DNA of 64,000 nucleotides from Corella eumyota. Taxonomy: Eukaryota; Chordata; Ascidiacea; Phlebobranchia; Corellidae. The notes under the pieces were generated by a model. It saw only the letters and a program-made list of their open reading frames with translations, did not search any database and was not told where the DNA came from. The position numbers were made by a program, and so were the translations under genes. The stretch spans positions 14,420,990 through 14,484,989 of the forward strand of contig OY720102.1 of assembly GCA_963082875.1 (NCBI GenBank), given 5' to 3'. This document shows, piece after piece, positions 1 through 11,199 of the stretch. Numbering within the stretch: the stretch's first letter is position 1; the number at the start of each line of letters is the position of its first letter.

Positions 1-568
1 GTTGTTCTGCTGCTGCCTGCCAAGATTATCGCAGTGACTTTGGCAATGTATTGCTAAACCTTACTGGTATGTACACTTATCTTTTTAAATTTATTTAGTT
101 AAATATTTATTTAAAAAAAATAAAAAACAGAAAATAATTGGTAAATTACACATGAGATGACACAGGACTAGTTGTGTTCCACATACTAGTTTTCTGACTT
201 AAGTCGTTTGTTTAGGCCTTTTGAAATTTGCTATGTGTTTTTTATTTTGCAATTTTTTTAATTAGATTTTGATAAACTTAATGACTATTGCATCCACTGT
301 AACTTTCGATCAACTGCTACCAAAAAAAAGAATACTGATTGGGTAAGGTGTGGGGTTTTACTTATTCTATATAAAAACAACTAAATAAAACAGGTTTCAA
401 TTTAAATTTTTATTTAAATAATAAAATAAATTAAATATGTTGTCATAAAATACTACACCAATATTTTTACAGGTACATTGTGACGGTTGCTTAAGATGGG
501 CTCACAAACTTTGCATTAATGTTCCCTTTGACCAAAAGAATGCTTTTTTTTGCAATAATTGCAAATAG
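1..568 (+). CDS. 3' end of a PHD-finger protein gene (partial, three exons)
   Basis: Exons at <1-66, 266-342 and 473-568 (TAG at 566-568) join in a consistent phase with GT-AG introns. The joined reading contains Cys-x2-Cys, Cys-Asp-Gly-Cys, Trp-Ala-His-x2-Cys and a terminal Cys-x2-Cys, which is the complete Cys4-His-Cys3 zinc pattern of a PHD finger with the usual Trp before the His. The protein ends one Lys after the last Cys, so the finger is C-terminal. PHD fingers commonly read histone H3 tails in chromatin proteins, but the rest of this protein lies left of the window and its identity is unknown. The family call is firm. Whether this is a host gene or a PHD-bearing mobile-element gene cannot be settled here. 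Confidence 0.82.
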
Positions 569-859
569 TTTTTAAAATTCAAAATGATGTTCTTTTAAAT
601 GGACCACCTGAAAAAAGGAGAACTGAAATTGAAGGAACCTAAGCTTACCCTAACCTTTTTGTGAAAAACTCGGTATAACTTTTAAAATAATATTAAATCA
701 AGTACAAATAATCAGTCTACACAATTTTTGCATTTTTTTTTAAATCTGCCTATCCTTTTTTGTTCTTTATTTTTTGTTCGATTAAATTCTGCGCCCCTTA
801 GTGTGTCATTTTTGCTGCCTTATCATTGCTGTAAATATTTTGGTTCCAATTCATAAGTC
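569..859. other. 3' flank of PHD gene, no gene seen
   Basis: AT-rich sequence with no plausible exon or recognised repeat. It presumably holds the 3' UTR of the PHD-finger gene. Confidence 0.5.
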
Positions 860-1110
860 AATTCAAACCGAGCACAACTTAGCACTGGACAACTTAACAC
901 CAGACAACCCAACAGCGGACAATTCAACCCGTAAACAACTTAATAGATCGAACGTATATCAAACAGATATAAAATTTTGCATGAATTAAACCCTTATCCC
1001 TACCCTCACCCATTCAGATAACCCATTAACACACAAGTTATGTGTCTACATGGTCAGTTATCCATGGGTTGAATTGTCCACGAGTTGAGTCGTTCGATGA
1101 GTTGTCTATG
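860..1110. repeat. Inverted-repeat element related to the MITE at 2391
   Basis: A 14-base inverted repeat (GGACAATTCAACCC at about 918 and its complement at about 1068) brackets a core that matches, in reverse orientation, the middle of the 307-bp MITE at 2391-2697 (the stretch reading gggttagggtaagggtttaa in that element). No clean target duplication was found, so the ends are approximate. Confidence 0.5.
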
Positions 1111-1329
1111 GGATGAATTGACTGACCACTTATATTTTGTATTGATTGTTGTATATTGTCGTCAAATAAACTCATAAATGGTTCTTTTATTTTTTTAAAT
1201 ATATATTCATACACATTATCGGTATATCTACCCTTAAAGGATTGTATAAAATAAAACAAACAAGAATAAAATTCCACCCAAAAATATGATTTATAAAAAT
1301 ATGTATTTATTTTTAACTCAATATACATC

Positions 1330-2095
1330 CCGACAACCTAAGACATGACAATCCGAAAAAGACAATCTAGACCAAACTAGACCTGACAACATGGGCATGA
1401 CATCCCGACAACCGGCAGCGTGGTGTAGTGGTCAGAACACTCTTCTACCATACACAAGGTGCAGGGTTCGATTCCCAGTGATCTAATGCTGTAGCCCTTA
1501 AGTAAGGCGGTGTGAACTTCTGCTAAGCCGGCACTTATTCAGCAGCATAATTACTGGGCAATTATAATCTATAATAACCCAAACTGGCATAGGCAACTCG
1601 AGACTTGGTCGGGGTAACTGATGTTACTTTATTATTTTTGGGTTTGGTGACCATGCCATAACATACTTAAAATCTTTATGTAAACATTAATACTTTTGGC
1701 ATGTTTTAAATCATTAAATTGATTTTGTCATTTTTTCCCGTCGCATTGTTGTAATTATAATCGTATATCGTAATTATTATTTACTTTTATCAGTGTGCGA
1801 AAAACCAAAATAAAAATAATAAAAAAAAATTTATAGGTCGTGCATTCGACCTTTCACACTAAGGATAAAGTTACATACAAAAAAAACCTAGACTGACATC
1901 CCGACAACCTAGACGTGACAACCTAGACCTGACAACATAGACCCGACAACCTAGACCTGACAAGCCGACAACCCGACAACTTAGACCTGACAACCTAGAC
2001 CCGACAACCTAGACCTGACAACCCGACAACTTAGACCTGACAACTTAGACCCGACAACCCGACAACCTAGACCTGACAACCCGACAACCGACAAA
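1330..2095. repeat. GACAAC-type minisatellite, split by a SINE
   Basis: An irregular tandem array built from short words such as CCTAGACCTGACAAC and CCCGACAAC. The array is interrupted by the SINE at 1414-1886. A looser version of the same words occurs near 880-930. It ends just before unit 1 begins. Confidence 0.75.
1414..1886 (+). repeat. tRNA-derived SINE with a nested insertion
   Basis: It begins GGCAGCGTGGTGTAGTGG (A-box-like), has a B box (GGTTCGATTCC) and the family body (AATCAGCAGCATAATTA, GGGCAATTATAATC), and ends in an A-rich tail after the GGATAAAG motif. About 200 bases that are absent from other copies (roughly 1640-1838) sit inside the 3' part. Confidence 0.8.
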
Positions 2096-2109
2096 AAAAG
2101 TTATAACCC

Positions 2110-2305
2110 CTGTAGCATGCAGTAGCGCCCTTGAGTAAAGTGCTATAAACGACATAAACTCTTGCTGGGTCATAACTTATATAGCAGTTTATTTATTGTG
2201 CAAATATAATCAATAATACTCTAACCTGCTAAAGGCAACTTAGGACTGGGTCAAGGTAACAGTTGTTACTCTATATTTAGGTCTTGAAGGCGACTTTCTT
2301 GCAAT
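2110..2305 (+). repeat. Old SINE copy, head missing
   Basis: Diverged body and tail of the tRNA-derived SINE. The orthologous copies at 18921 and 38148 keep the tRNA-like head, so the head was lost at the unit 1 boundary. Confidence 0.7.
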
Positions 2306-2390
2306 GAATATTTAAAAAGTGGTGACATTTTTCGTACGCCGCATATGAGTAACTACTTCAACTTTTTGTTGACATCGCGTTGAGGAAATG

Positions 2391-2697
2391 GATTACAACT
2401 TAATCCACCTGACGAGAATATATTTTCGGATCGTATGGATTGATTGACTATTACATGGATAGAAGGATCGAATGGGTCGGATGTGTTAATGGGTAATCTG
2501 AATAGGTGAGGGTTAGGGTAAGGGTTTAATTCATGAAATTTTTTTTGTTTAATTAAATATCCGTCAAATATGCATTTGAACTATGTAATATCTATTTAAT
2601 ATATATTTAATTCAGTTAATAAAACTCGATCCATTAATCCGTTCGATCCGTTGATCCGTCAAATATATATTTTCGTCAGGTAGATTAAGTCCGATTC
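2391..2697. mobile_element. 307-bp MITE with 9-bp target-site duplication
   Basis: It is flanked by GAGGAAATG at 2382-2390 and 2698-2706. The ends are imperfect terminal inverted repeats of about 40 bp sharing ACTTAATCYACCTGACGA. Units 2 (near 19258) and 3 (near 38486) have the empty site with a single GAGGAAATG, so it inserted after triplication or into one unit only. The 9-bp duplication suggests a Mutator-like family. There is no coding capacity. Confidence 0.88.
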
Positions 2698-3000
2698 GAG
2701 GAAATGTGATTTTGTAAACAGACCAAAAACAGATGTTTTTAGATTAATTGAGCAAATTACAAAGTAAAAACAAAGAAATGTTAAGATATATTTAAGTTAA
2801 AAATATCAGAAAAGTTATGGTCTGGCAATATTTGCCAAAATTGTTTGCGTTAGCTGATATATTCTGGATAAAATTTTAAGTTAATTTTAGGCATAAATTA
2901 AATATTTTTTGCTGAATAATGTTTTTATTATTTTATTAATATTTAAACGATTAACGAACAATTTTTTTTGATCAAATTTAAAAATTATATATCCTTCAAT

Positions 3001-3185
3001 GGCAGCATGGTGTAGTGGTCAGAACACTTGGCTTCACTACATGAGAGTCCTGGGTTCGATCCTCATTGCTTCCATGCTGTAGCGCTCTTAAGTAAGGCGC
3101 TATAAACCGTATGAACTTGAACCAGCACTTAATCAGCAGCTTTTTTTAAGTTGTCAAGTCGACCTTTCCGCATCGCTAATTAATA
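3001..3185 (+). repeat. SINE, internally deleted
   Basis: Complete tRNA-like head, then a jump from the CAGCACTTAATCAGCAGC motif to the tail. The same form is present in units 2 and 3, so it predates the duplication. Confidence 0.8.
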
Positions 3186-3639
3186 AATGTAAAAATATAT
3201 TTTAACAAAATTTAAATTTAGTTTACTTTAACATTAAGAAAACAATTTGAAAATGGTTAAAACATTTAAAGGGGAGCCCATGTATCATTGGTATTGTATA
3301 ACAATCCTAATGTTGTGTTATGGGTTTGGGGAGTTGGGTCATTTTATGATCGGTGTCACCTCAAAGGAAATGGCACAGGACGTTCATTTTGGAAACATGG
3401 CTTGTTTGACCTTGGACATAAATGTTGAAAAACTGTCAAACACAAAATGCAGAGATGTGAAGAATTCAACACAGTGAGTAGTTGTTAATTTTGCATGCTA
3501 ATATTATTTTATTTTCTTAGATCTATATTAAGCAATACTAAAGGTAAACGTTAACAAAAATTTGCAGAATGTGGGATGGAACGGCAATTTTGTATTTTAC
3601 TGCGAGATAAAGTTGATATTTACTTAAGCAGTGAGAATC

Positions 3640-4015
3640 AAACCCAGGATTTTAACTAACGATACTACAACATGCCAGTAGTGGGAATCAAACCAAGAAC
3701 CTTAGGTCTTACCTAACGATGCTACAATATGTCAGCAGTGAGAATCAAACCCAACATCTCAGGCCTTACTTAAAAATGCTACAACATGCCAGCAGTAGGA
3801 ATCAAACCCAGGATCTCAGGTCTGACTTAAGAATGCTACAACATGCCAGCAGTCGGAATCAAACCCAGGATCTCAGGTCTTACTCAAGGATAATACAACA
3901 TGCCAGCAGTGGGAATCAAACCCAGGATCTTAGGCCTTACACGAATGCTACAAAATGCCAGCAGTGGGAATTAAATTGAGGACCTTAGGTCTTACTCAAA
4001 GATGCTACAACATGC
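3640..4015 (-). repeat. SINE-derived 56-58-bp minisatellite in MFS intron 1
   Basis: About six tandem units reading ATGCCAGCAGTGGGAATCAAACC, the reverse complement of the SINE B-box region and downstream bases. The array is present at the same intron position in units 2 and 3 with different copy numbers. Confidence 0.85.
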
Positions 4016-4234
4016 TAACTAACAAAGTAAATTATTAATAATCTTAATTTTTAGATGTAATCTCATGGGATTGAATGGAACGATATATTGTGAATGGCAT
4101 TACTCAGGCCAGGGAATAGAATACCAAGTTCTTGCTGGTCCAATATTTATTGTCATTTTTACTGTTATGGGAGTTGTAATGGGAATTGTTGGCGATAAAT
4201 ATAACAGGTTGATTACCGACTATTTTTTATATTA

Positions 4235-4431
4235 TTTATCCTCAATGTGGAAAGGTCAACTTCACGACATAAACATAAAGTAACATCATTTACTCCGACC
4301 CAGTCTCAAGTTGCCTTCAACAGTTTGAGATATTATAGATTTTAATTGCCCGATAATTATGCTGCTGATTAAGTGTTGGCTTAGCAGGAGTTTAAACTGT
4401 TTATAGCGCAACAGCATGAGAGCTATGAGGA
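4235..4431 (-). repeat. SINE, minus strand, head missing
   Basis: Tail (ATCCTCAATGTGG) and body in reverse orientation inside MFS intron 2. It stops at the GAGAGCTATGAGGAT remnant of the B-box side. Confidence 0.75.
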
Positions 4432-4861
4432 TAATTTTTTTTTTAGAAATTAAAGAGAATTTTTCATTGAGTAAAAAAGAGTTAATAGAAAATGTGCTAT
4501 TGTTAGTAAAATGGTGGTTTTGGGCATATAGTTTTTGGTAAAATGTCAGTAACTCCATTTTCTATGCAAACCTAAAATCTCTTAAAACTTTTTTTTTATT
4601 TATTTTGCTTTTCAATATTTAAATTTTTAATTAACTTTTATAAAACTCTTTTTATTTTATTGTTTAGAATCCAGATATTATCTGCAAGTGTTTTCTTTTA
4701 CTCGGTAATGACTTTTACCACCGGATTTGCCGACACTTATTGGTTGTTAGCTTTGCTGAGAGTTGGCTTTGGGGCAGGGTAAGTTTAAAGTTTGTTTCAG
4801 TAAAAAAATATTTAAAAAAAAAAAGTTTTTTGTACCAGGTAATATTTTTAACTAAATATGC

Positions 4862-4950
4862 GGGTGAAGCATGGTGTAGTGGTAAGAGCACTTGGCATCA
4901 CTACGTGAGGTTCTTTGTTCAATTCCCACTGCTCTTATGCTAGGGTCTTA
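4862..4950 (+). repeat. SINE head fragment
   Basis: Only the tRNA-like part (GCATGGTGTAGTGGTAAGAG to CTCTTATGCT) in MFS intron 3. It is shared by all three units. Confidence 0.7.
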
Positions 4951-5217
4951 ACAAACCTTAATAATATCATATTTTTTTGTTTTGTATGTATAATAAATTC
5001 TCTTAAAACATAAAACTTTTTTCTCAGAGAGTCGGCCTGTACTCCTCTTACCTCAAGTTTGGTGGCCGACATTTTCTCACAGAAAGTTTGAGCTTTTGCG
5101 ATGAGTTTTTTCAACTTTGGAATTTATTTTGGATATGGTTTGGCATTTGCTATAGGAAATTATGTGACTGACGCCAACATTCTTGGAATGGTGAAAATTT
5201 TTTAAATATTTTTGACC

Positions 5218-5305
5218 GGCAGCATGGTGTAGTAGTCAGAACACTTGGCTTTACTACATGAGGACCTTGGTTTGATCCCAACTGCTGTCATGATGTAGCA
5301 CCCCT
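5218..5305 (+). repeat. SINE head fragment
   Basis: tRNA-like head without body in MFS intron 4; the counterparts are at 22023 and 41017. Confidence 0.7.
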
Positions 5306-5607
5306 TTTTTAGATCAGTTTATTTTTAGGTTTTTTTATTAAATCAACCCCCAAAAAAACAAAATTGATTTAACTTTTTTTAAATTAATTTTTAACTAATT
5401 TTTTGTTAATTTTTTCTTAGAGCTGGCGTTGGTGTTACTTTATAGCTGGAGCTCCAGGCATAATTATGGCGATTGTTTTATATTTCTCTGTCAAAGAACC
5501 AGAACGTAAAATTATAGAACAAGCTGAAGTGAAAAACAAATATGAGACAGACTTTGGTATTTAATACTTTTGATAAAATGTTTAATAAATGAACCCGTTT
5601 TCTGTAA

Positions 5608-5852
5608 TTCTTTATTCTCGATGTGAGAAGGTCGATCTCATGACCTAAACATAGAGTTGACTTTGGCAGTTTGGGATATTATTCAATATATTTGTCCGAT
5701 AATTAATCTGCTGATTAAGTGTTGGCTCAGCAGGTGTTCACACCGTTTATAACACTTACTTAAGGGTGCTACAGCATGAGAGCAGTGGGGATTGAACCCA
5801 CGACCTTATGTGTTGTGTAGCAAGTGTTCTTACTACTACACCATGCTGCCGT
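5608..5852 (-). repeat. SINE, minus strand, near full length
   Basis: It reads from the tail to the GCAGCATGG head complement (CCATGCTGCC) in MFS intron 5, with B box GGGATTGAACCCAC. Shared by the three units. Confidence 0.8.
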
Positions 5853-6178
5853 TTTCATTACAAAAATTGTATTTTTTAAGTCTGCCGTAAAATTTTCTAT
5901 TTTTTGAAGAAATGTTTAAAAGTTATTTGGCCTATTTTGCAAACTATATTTTTAACTAAGCTATTTATAAACCTGGCTATAAATTTTATTATTTAGAAAA
6001 GCAGTCGGTGTTGAAATCAATTTTGACAACTTTCAAATTATTTATCAAATCTCCAACTATCTTATTGTTACTGGTTGGGGCTTCATTCAGACATTCTGGT
6101 GAGTTTTATATTTATGAATAAAATCCTTAGTCGGTGCTTCAACATGCCGGTACTGGGAATTAAACTTTAAATCTCACC

Positions 6179-6470
6179 CTGCATACTGTAGTGGTCGAAT
6201 CACTTGGCTTTACTACATGGGGTCTTTGGTTCGATCCCTTCCGCTCTCAAACTGCCACAGGCAATTCGAGACTGGGTTGGAGTAACTGATGTTACTCTAT
6301 GTTTAAGTCGCGCATTTGACTTTCCCACATCGAGGATAAAGATATATACAAAAAAATAATAATAATATCCCAAACTGCTAAAGTTAACTCGAGACTGGGT
6401 CGGGGTAACAAATATTCATCTATGTTCAGGTCATGAGGTCGACCTTCCCACATCGAGGATAACAAAATCT
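6179..6470 (+). repeat. SINE with internal deletion plus second partial SINE
   Basis: The head fuses directly to the late body (AAACTGCCACAGGC) and tail. A second body-tail fragment follows from about 6353. Unit 2 keeps the undeleted first copy (from 23008), so the deletion happened in unit 1; unit 3 has a similar shortened form. Confidence 0.7.
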
Positions 6471-6760
6471 AAATCAAATTTTAATATTTTCAGCAAGTTT
6501 TTGTTGGTCTTACAACAGTCAGTTATATTTTGATCAATATTACCTCGGCATAGAGGTGGGGTTGTGGATGAGTTTAACTTCCATCGTTGGTGGAACGATT
6601 GGGATAATCACTGGTGGAATTTTGTCCGATTTACTCGCTTCTAAATACGGTAATCTTTATTTTGATCATATTATTAAAAATCCAATTTACTGAATGGACA
6701 TTTTTCTAAAATAGTTTTTGAAAATGGCATTATCTGAAAATTTTGACATAAATTGAAGGT

Positions 6761-7030
6761 TGCCAGCATGGTGTAGTGGTCAAAATCCTTGTCTTTACTA
6801 CATAAGTTCTGTTGTTCGATCCCCACTGCTTCCATGCTGTAGAGCCCTTAAGTAAGGCGCTATAAACGATATTAACTTCTGCTGAGGCAACACTTAATCA
6901 GCAGCTGAAATATTGAGCAATTATAATATCCCAAACTGTCAACTTGAGACCGGGTCGGGGTAACTGATGTTACTCTATGTTTAGGTTGTGCATTTGACCT
7001 TCCCACATCGAAGATAAACAAGTACAAAAA
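6761..7030 (+). repeat. SINE, full length
   Basis: Head, B box (TTCGATCCCC), body and CCCACATCGAAGATAAAC tail in MFS intron 7. Orthologous in units 2 and 3. Confidence 0.8.
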
Positions 7031-7618
7031 CAGTTTTATTTTCAGAGAAGGGATAGGGTATAAGGGGGTTAATATAAATGTCCCATTATGTGTAAATTGA
7101 CAGTATTATTAATATAACACAAATTTTGTAGATTTGTATTTAGAAATATTCTATTTTTTGGGGGTTTTAATTTTAAATCTAATTCTTTTAGGTGTACGAA
7201 CAAGATTGTGGGTTTTGGTCGTTAGTCAAGCAATAGCCTGCTCTCTAGCGGCGGGAACTCTTTCCTTTTCTCCGCCTTATGCTTTTATTTCGCTCTTTGG
7301 AGCTTATTCATTCGGTAAATAGTTTCATATTTTTTAAGAGAACAGTTACCCTGACCCAGTTTCCAGATGACTTTATTGTAATCAAATTTTGTTTAAAACA
7401 CAGCGGAAATGTGGTTTGGAGTTTTGTTCACTGTTTTGGTGGAGTTCTTTCCTGTCCAGTCACGCGCGACAGCGATCGCTATGTTTATTTTTGTAATCAA
7501 TAATATCGGAGGGAATGCCCCTCTTATAGTACCACCTATGATCAAAGTTTTAGGTTTCAGGAAAGCACTGTACATCGTTTACCTAGGATTTTACTTGGCT
7601 AGTAAGTTTTTTTTCTGA

Positions 7619-7855
7619 TAATTGTTTATCCTCGATGTGGGAAGGTCAACTTTACGACCTAAACATGGAGTTATATTTGTTACTCCGACCCAGTCTCGAG
7701 TTGCCTGTGGCAGTTTGGGATATTATAGATTATAATGCCTGATAATTATGCTGCTGATTGAGTGCTGGCTTAGTAGGAGTTTATAGCACCTTACTCAATA
7801 AAGTTACAGCTTGAGAGCAGTAGGAATCGAACCCAGGACCTTATGCAGCAAACCC
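7619..7855 (-). repeat. SINE, minus strand
   Basis: Reverse-oriented tail, body and B box (GGAATCGAACCCAGGA) in MFS intron 9. The head is cut after the B box. Confidence 0.78.
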
Positions 7856-8048
7856 AAGTTTTTTTTTTAATAGTTTGATTTTTAAACCCTTTTTTTAGTT
7901 AGTTTTTACGAAAACCCTTTTTCTAATTCTAGGTTCTTTTTTCTTTTTGTTGACTCAAATTTCTCTTCTGCGTGGTTCACCGCACATGAGCATTGAAGCG
8001 AATAATTGTGAAAAAAGTGAAGCGATAGTTAATAAAACGAAACTTTAA

Positions 8049-8394
8049 ATTAAAAAAAAGTTTTTGAATTATGTTAAACATTTATAAATTTAAAAAATTT
8101 TACCATGACAATATTTTAATTTTATTAAATATTTATTAGTGAAATTTTTTTTATAATTTTTTGCCAAAATTTTTTTAAAGTTATTTTTAATATTATACTA
8201 GTGAGTTATTTTAGTTCCTAAATTATTTGTTGCCATTCTTGCTGTTTTTATTTTCTAATTTATATTAACTAAACAGAAACTTAAATAATGTTAATTTTAC
8301 AGTTTTTATTACTTTTAAGATTTTGTATTCCCTTACTTTATAATTACTCCATATTTTATGAGAAATTATTATTGTTTTATATTTCTGAAATTAT
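8049..8394. other. 3' flank of the MFS gene
   Basis: Very AT-rich sequence shared with units 2 and 3. It probably contains the 3' UTR; no exon is seen. Confidence 0.5.
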
Positions 8395-8396
8395 TA

Positions 8397-9130
8397 TGGT
8401 TCGAAATCTTAGATTTCGAAACATATTGTTATTGTCATTATATTTATTATTGTTTTTATTCTTATTTGACAAATTTTGAAAGACGATAACTTTTGTTCTT
8501 TAAAAGTAAAAGTTCTAAATTTTTAGTATGTTTGTTATTATCCCAACGAATCGCAAACCTCCTATTTACGACATTTAAATGTCACTAATTACTAATTAAT
8601 ATATTTTATTATTAAAATTTAAAGATTAAATTTTCTGAAATTTTAATATGTTGTTGGTATTATTATTTTGTATGTTGCTATTTAAAATGAAGATTTAACT
8701 CTAGCTAAATATCATTTAATCATTATTTTAGTTTTTTATAAAATAACGAATCAGTGTGAGTTTAACGCTTGAATAATTTAATAGCGTTCTGGTCGCCGTC
8801 AAAAATCGTCCTTTTCGCTGTCCATTAAAGTAAAATATATTGGTTGAAAATTTAAGTAAAATGTTAAAGTATAAGTAGAAAATGTGTAAAATTTTTTTTT
8901 TAATTGTTTTGTTATTATTATATTTTAATACTCGTTTGATTACCAAAAATTAAGAACGGTATTTTGCTTTTAAATTTAGTTTACTTTTATATTACAATAT
9001 CAATGAATGCGTGTTCGTTTGTTAAAATTAGGTTTAAATTTAAAAAAGTTAATACTTAAATTTATAATTTATTTAATAAACCTACTAAATAAATTATATT
9101 TATAAAAAAGAATCAAACGATTTCGAACCA
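8397..9130. mobile_element. TA-flanked 734-bp MITE-like element
   Basis: The left end TATGGTTCGAAATC (TA at 8395-8396) and the right end GATTTCGAACCATA (TA at 9131-9132) are exact reverse complements over 14 bases including the TA. The interior is non-coding. A TA duplication with 12-bp inverted ends fits a Tc1/mariner-type non-autonomous element. Units 2 and 3 lack it, but deletions there blur the exact empty site. Confidence 0.65.
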
Positions 9131-9255
9131 TATTTTATTTATCAAATAAATCTAGTTATATTTTGCTTTTGTTACTTCTTTTAAAATTTTCGAGAACTAT
9201 AAAATTGATACCATCTATTTTTTAAGATTATTTTGTCGAAAATGCAAATTATTAA

Positions 9256-9644
9256 TAGTGATGTGCCGATCAAAATGGTGATCGTAAATCGACGATTTTT
9301 GAAGGGATTTTGCGATCACCCGATCAAGGTCCAAAATTGGCAGATCGGTAATTACGTCACATTTAATTTTACGTCACAAATAAACACGCACTTTACATGC
9401 CTTAACCACATAGATTTCCATAAACTTCTACAGCGCTTTATTTCCGCGCTGGTAAAATTGTTTTTAGTTCTTGTAAATTATATTGAATATTACGGTTAAA
9501 TATTTAAACAAACTTGTGAATAAGTAGAAGTGTTTTACATACAGGGTCAATTTTTTTGTATTTAGTGACGATAAAGTTACCGATTGTTCGGTCACGTTAG
9601 ATCGTGATTTGATCCGAAAAAAAACGGCGATCGGCACATTACTA
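9256..9644. mobile_element. 389-bp hAT-type MITE
   Basis: Terminal inverted repeats TAGTGATGTGCCGATC and GATCGGCACATTACTA (one mismatch) are flanked by the 8-bp direct repeat ATTATTAA at 9248-9255 and 9645-9652. An 8-bp duplication and TAG-type ends are typical of hAT elements. Unit 3 retains only the left end near 44250-44280; in unit 2 the region is deleted. The interior is non-coding. Confidence 0.87.
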
Positions 9645-9764
9645 ATTATTAAAATACTGTAGAAAGTTTTTTTGTTTTTATGCAACTATGCTTTTACAAT
9701 TATTAAAATATTTGAATGTTAAAGACATGATTTCTATAAATTGATTTTTGTTGAAAAGGCTTAC

Positions 9765-9975
9765 TTTGATTCCCACCGCTGGCATTTTGTAGCATTCGTG
9801 TAAGGCCTGAGATCCTGGGTTTGATTCCCACTGCTGGCATTTTGTAGCATTCGTGTAAGACCTGAGATCCTGGGTTTGATTCCCATTGCTGGAATTCTGT
9901 AGCATTCATGTAAGGCCTAAGATCCTAGGTTTGATTCCCACTGCTGGCATTTTGTAGCATTCGTGTAAGGCCTAA
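9765..9975 (+). repeat. SINE-derived minisatellite, about four units
   Basis: A roughly 56-bp unit (TTGATTCCCACTGCTGGCAT, then TTTGTAGCATTCGTGTAAGG and CCTGAGATCCTGGG) repeated about four times. Unit 2 has about one unit at 25455-25500. Confidence 0.85.
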
Positions 9976-10924
9976 AAGTTCGTAAATAATTATAAACATG
10001 TAAACAACATGTTTATTATATGGACTTTAGTTCAACGTCTGCAAAATGTTGCAATTCAGTAAACACAAATTTACTAAGAATTTCGTAAACATTGCGCAAA
10101 CATTTCGCAGAATTTGTAATCACAGCTCATATTGACCTTATAAAAACATCAAGTGTTATATATAACTTCCTGTTATGCAGCCATCAATATTTGTCCTAGC
10201 TGATACCAACGAGTTTTATTTATCGATATTATAAATGATTAAGCAAGTTCAACAACCTTATAGCATATTCGCTTACAATTTAAATAAATATTTGCATCAG
10301 GTTTTGCGTTATATTTAGCTGACACCACCATGTTGAAAATACTCAGTTTAATGTAAACAATCAAGTTGTTTGGTATGGGATAACTAACTGCTTTAAAATT
10401 GTAATAAAATTAACTTAAACAGCTATGTTAGTAGGTTTTGCAATTTTGTAAGTAATGTATATATATATCACGTTAGTATAGTTGACACTGAATCACAAAA
10501 TGTCTTTAGAACTCCTAAAAAATGTATGTGGTACTTACAATTTAATTTTCAAAAAATATTGAAAATAATAAACGCCAAATACCAGGTTACCATATTTTTC
10601 GTGTGACGTCACAAGTACTAGTTAGCGTCGCAAATGTAAACAAGCGAAATCAGCGGGAGATTCAGAAGCCGAATTGGTAGGACTGACGTGCAAGCTGAAA
10701 ATGTAGCAGTTAGTTTAAAAATAGAAAGTGCAGGCAACATTAGATCCGATTTAAATTAACAAGCCTTATTTGCGTTTTTATTACCAAAACTAAATATTTA
10801 TGTTGTTTTTTTACTGCCAGACAGCAATACTGTAATAGGGTAAATCATTTATTATGGGCAGCAAATTAGGAATTTTTTTTAATTAATTTAAAAAAATAAT
10901 AATTATTGGTAATTATTAAACATT
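9976..10924. other. Intergenic spacer, no gene
   Basis: The first 450 bases match units 2 (twice, at 25505 and 26490) and 3 (44270). About 10430-10880 is found only in unit 1 and contains no open frame of note, only a palindromic TGACGTCA near 10603. Confidence 0.5.
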
Positions 10925-10925
10925 T

Positions 10926-11199
10926 GGCAGCGTAGTGTAGTGGTAAGAACATTTGCTACACCACCAGGAGGTTGTGGGTTCAATCCCCACTGCTCTTATG
11001 CTGTAGCGCCCTCGAGTAAAGTGCTATAAACGGTGAAAACTCCTGCTGAGTCAGCACTTAATCAGCAGCATAATTACCGGGCAATTATAATCTCTATATT
11101 ATCCCAAACTGCTTAATGCAACTCGAGACTGGGTAACTCTATGTTTAGTTTGCGCAATCGACCTTCCACATCGAGGGTAAAAATATATTCAAAAAAAAC
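10926..11199 (+). repeat. SINE, full length
   Basis: Starts GGCAGCGTAGTGTAGTGG, with B box GGTTCAATCCCC, full body, GGGTAAAAATATATTC tail and a short A run. Orthologous to 27068 (split) and 44713. Confidence 0.82.

Larger units (their letters stand above)
3253..8048 (+). pseudogene. Spinster-like MFS transporter, unit 1 copy, one nonsense codon
   Basis: Ten exons in consistent phase: 3253-3473, 4055-4207, 4668-4778, 5028-5190, 5421-5556, 5997-6098, 6494-6649, 7192-7314, 7404-7601, 7933-8048. They total 1479 nt, or 492 residues plus stop, typical for a 12-helix major facilitator. Features are a first helix, a Cys-rich outer loop with an Asn-Ser-Thr glycosylation site, the MFS motif-A-like Gly-Asp-Lys-Tyr-Asn-Arg at the exon 2 end, and spinster-type Leu-Val-Ala-Asp-Ile-Phe and Ser-Trp-Arg-Trp segments. 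Spinster (SLC63) proteins export lipids, such as sphingosine-1-phosphate or lysolipids; the substrate here is unknown. Exon 4 has TGA at 5089-5091 (codon 183) where units 2 and 3 have CGA (Arg), a likely CpG transition. All other exons are open. An unusual polymorphism or assembly error could explain a single stop. Confidence 0.8.

Noticed and set aside
801-1328. Short open frames at 801-989 (+) and 1038-1328 (-)
   Set aside because: They fall in repeat-derived sequence (GACAAC words and a MITE relative) with no domain or splice support.
3001-3075. Possible tRNA genes with A and B boxes (many sites)
   Set aside because: The tRNA-like parts continue into a shared SINE body and A-rich tail, the acceptor stem pairs only partly, and copies differ by deletions. 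They are SINE heads.
3719-3979. Open frame with repeated Met-Leu-Gln-His-Ala-Ser-Ser motif
   Set aside because: It is the complement of the SINE-derived minisatellite in an intron of the transporter gene.
7393-7575. Minus-strand open frame opposite MFS exon 9
   Set aside because: A shadow of the plus-strand exon, whose phase and homology are clear.
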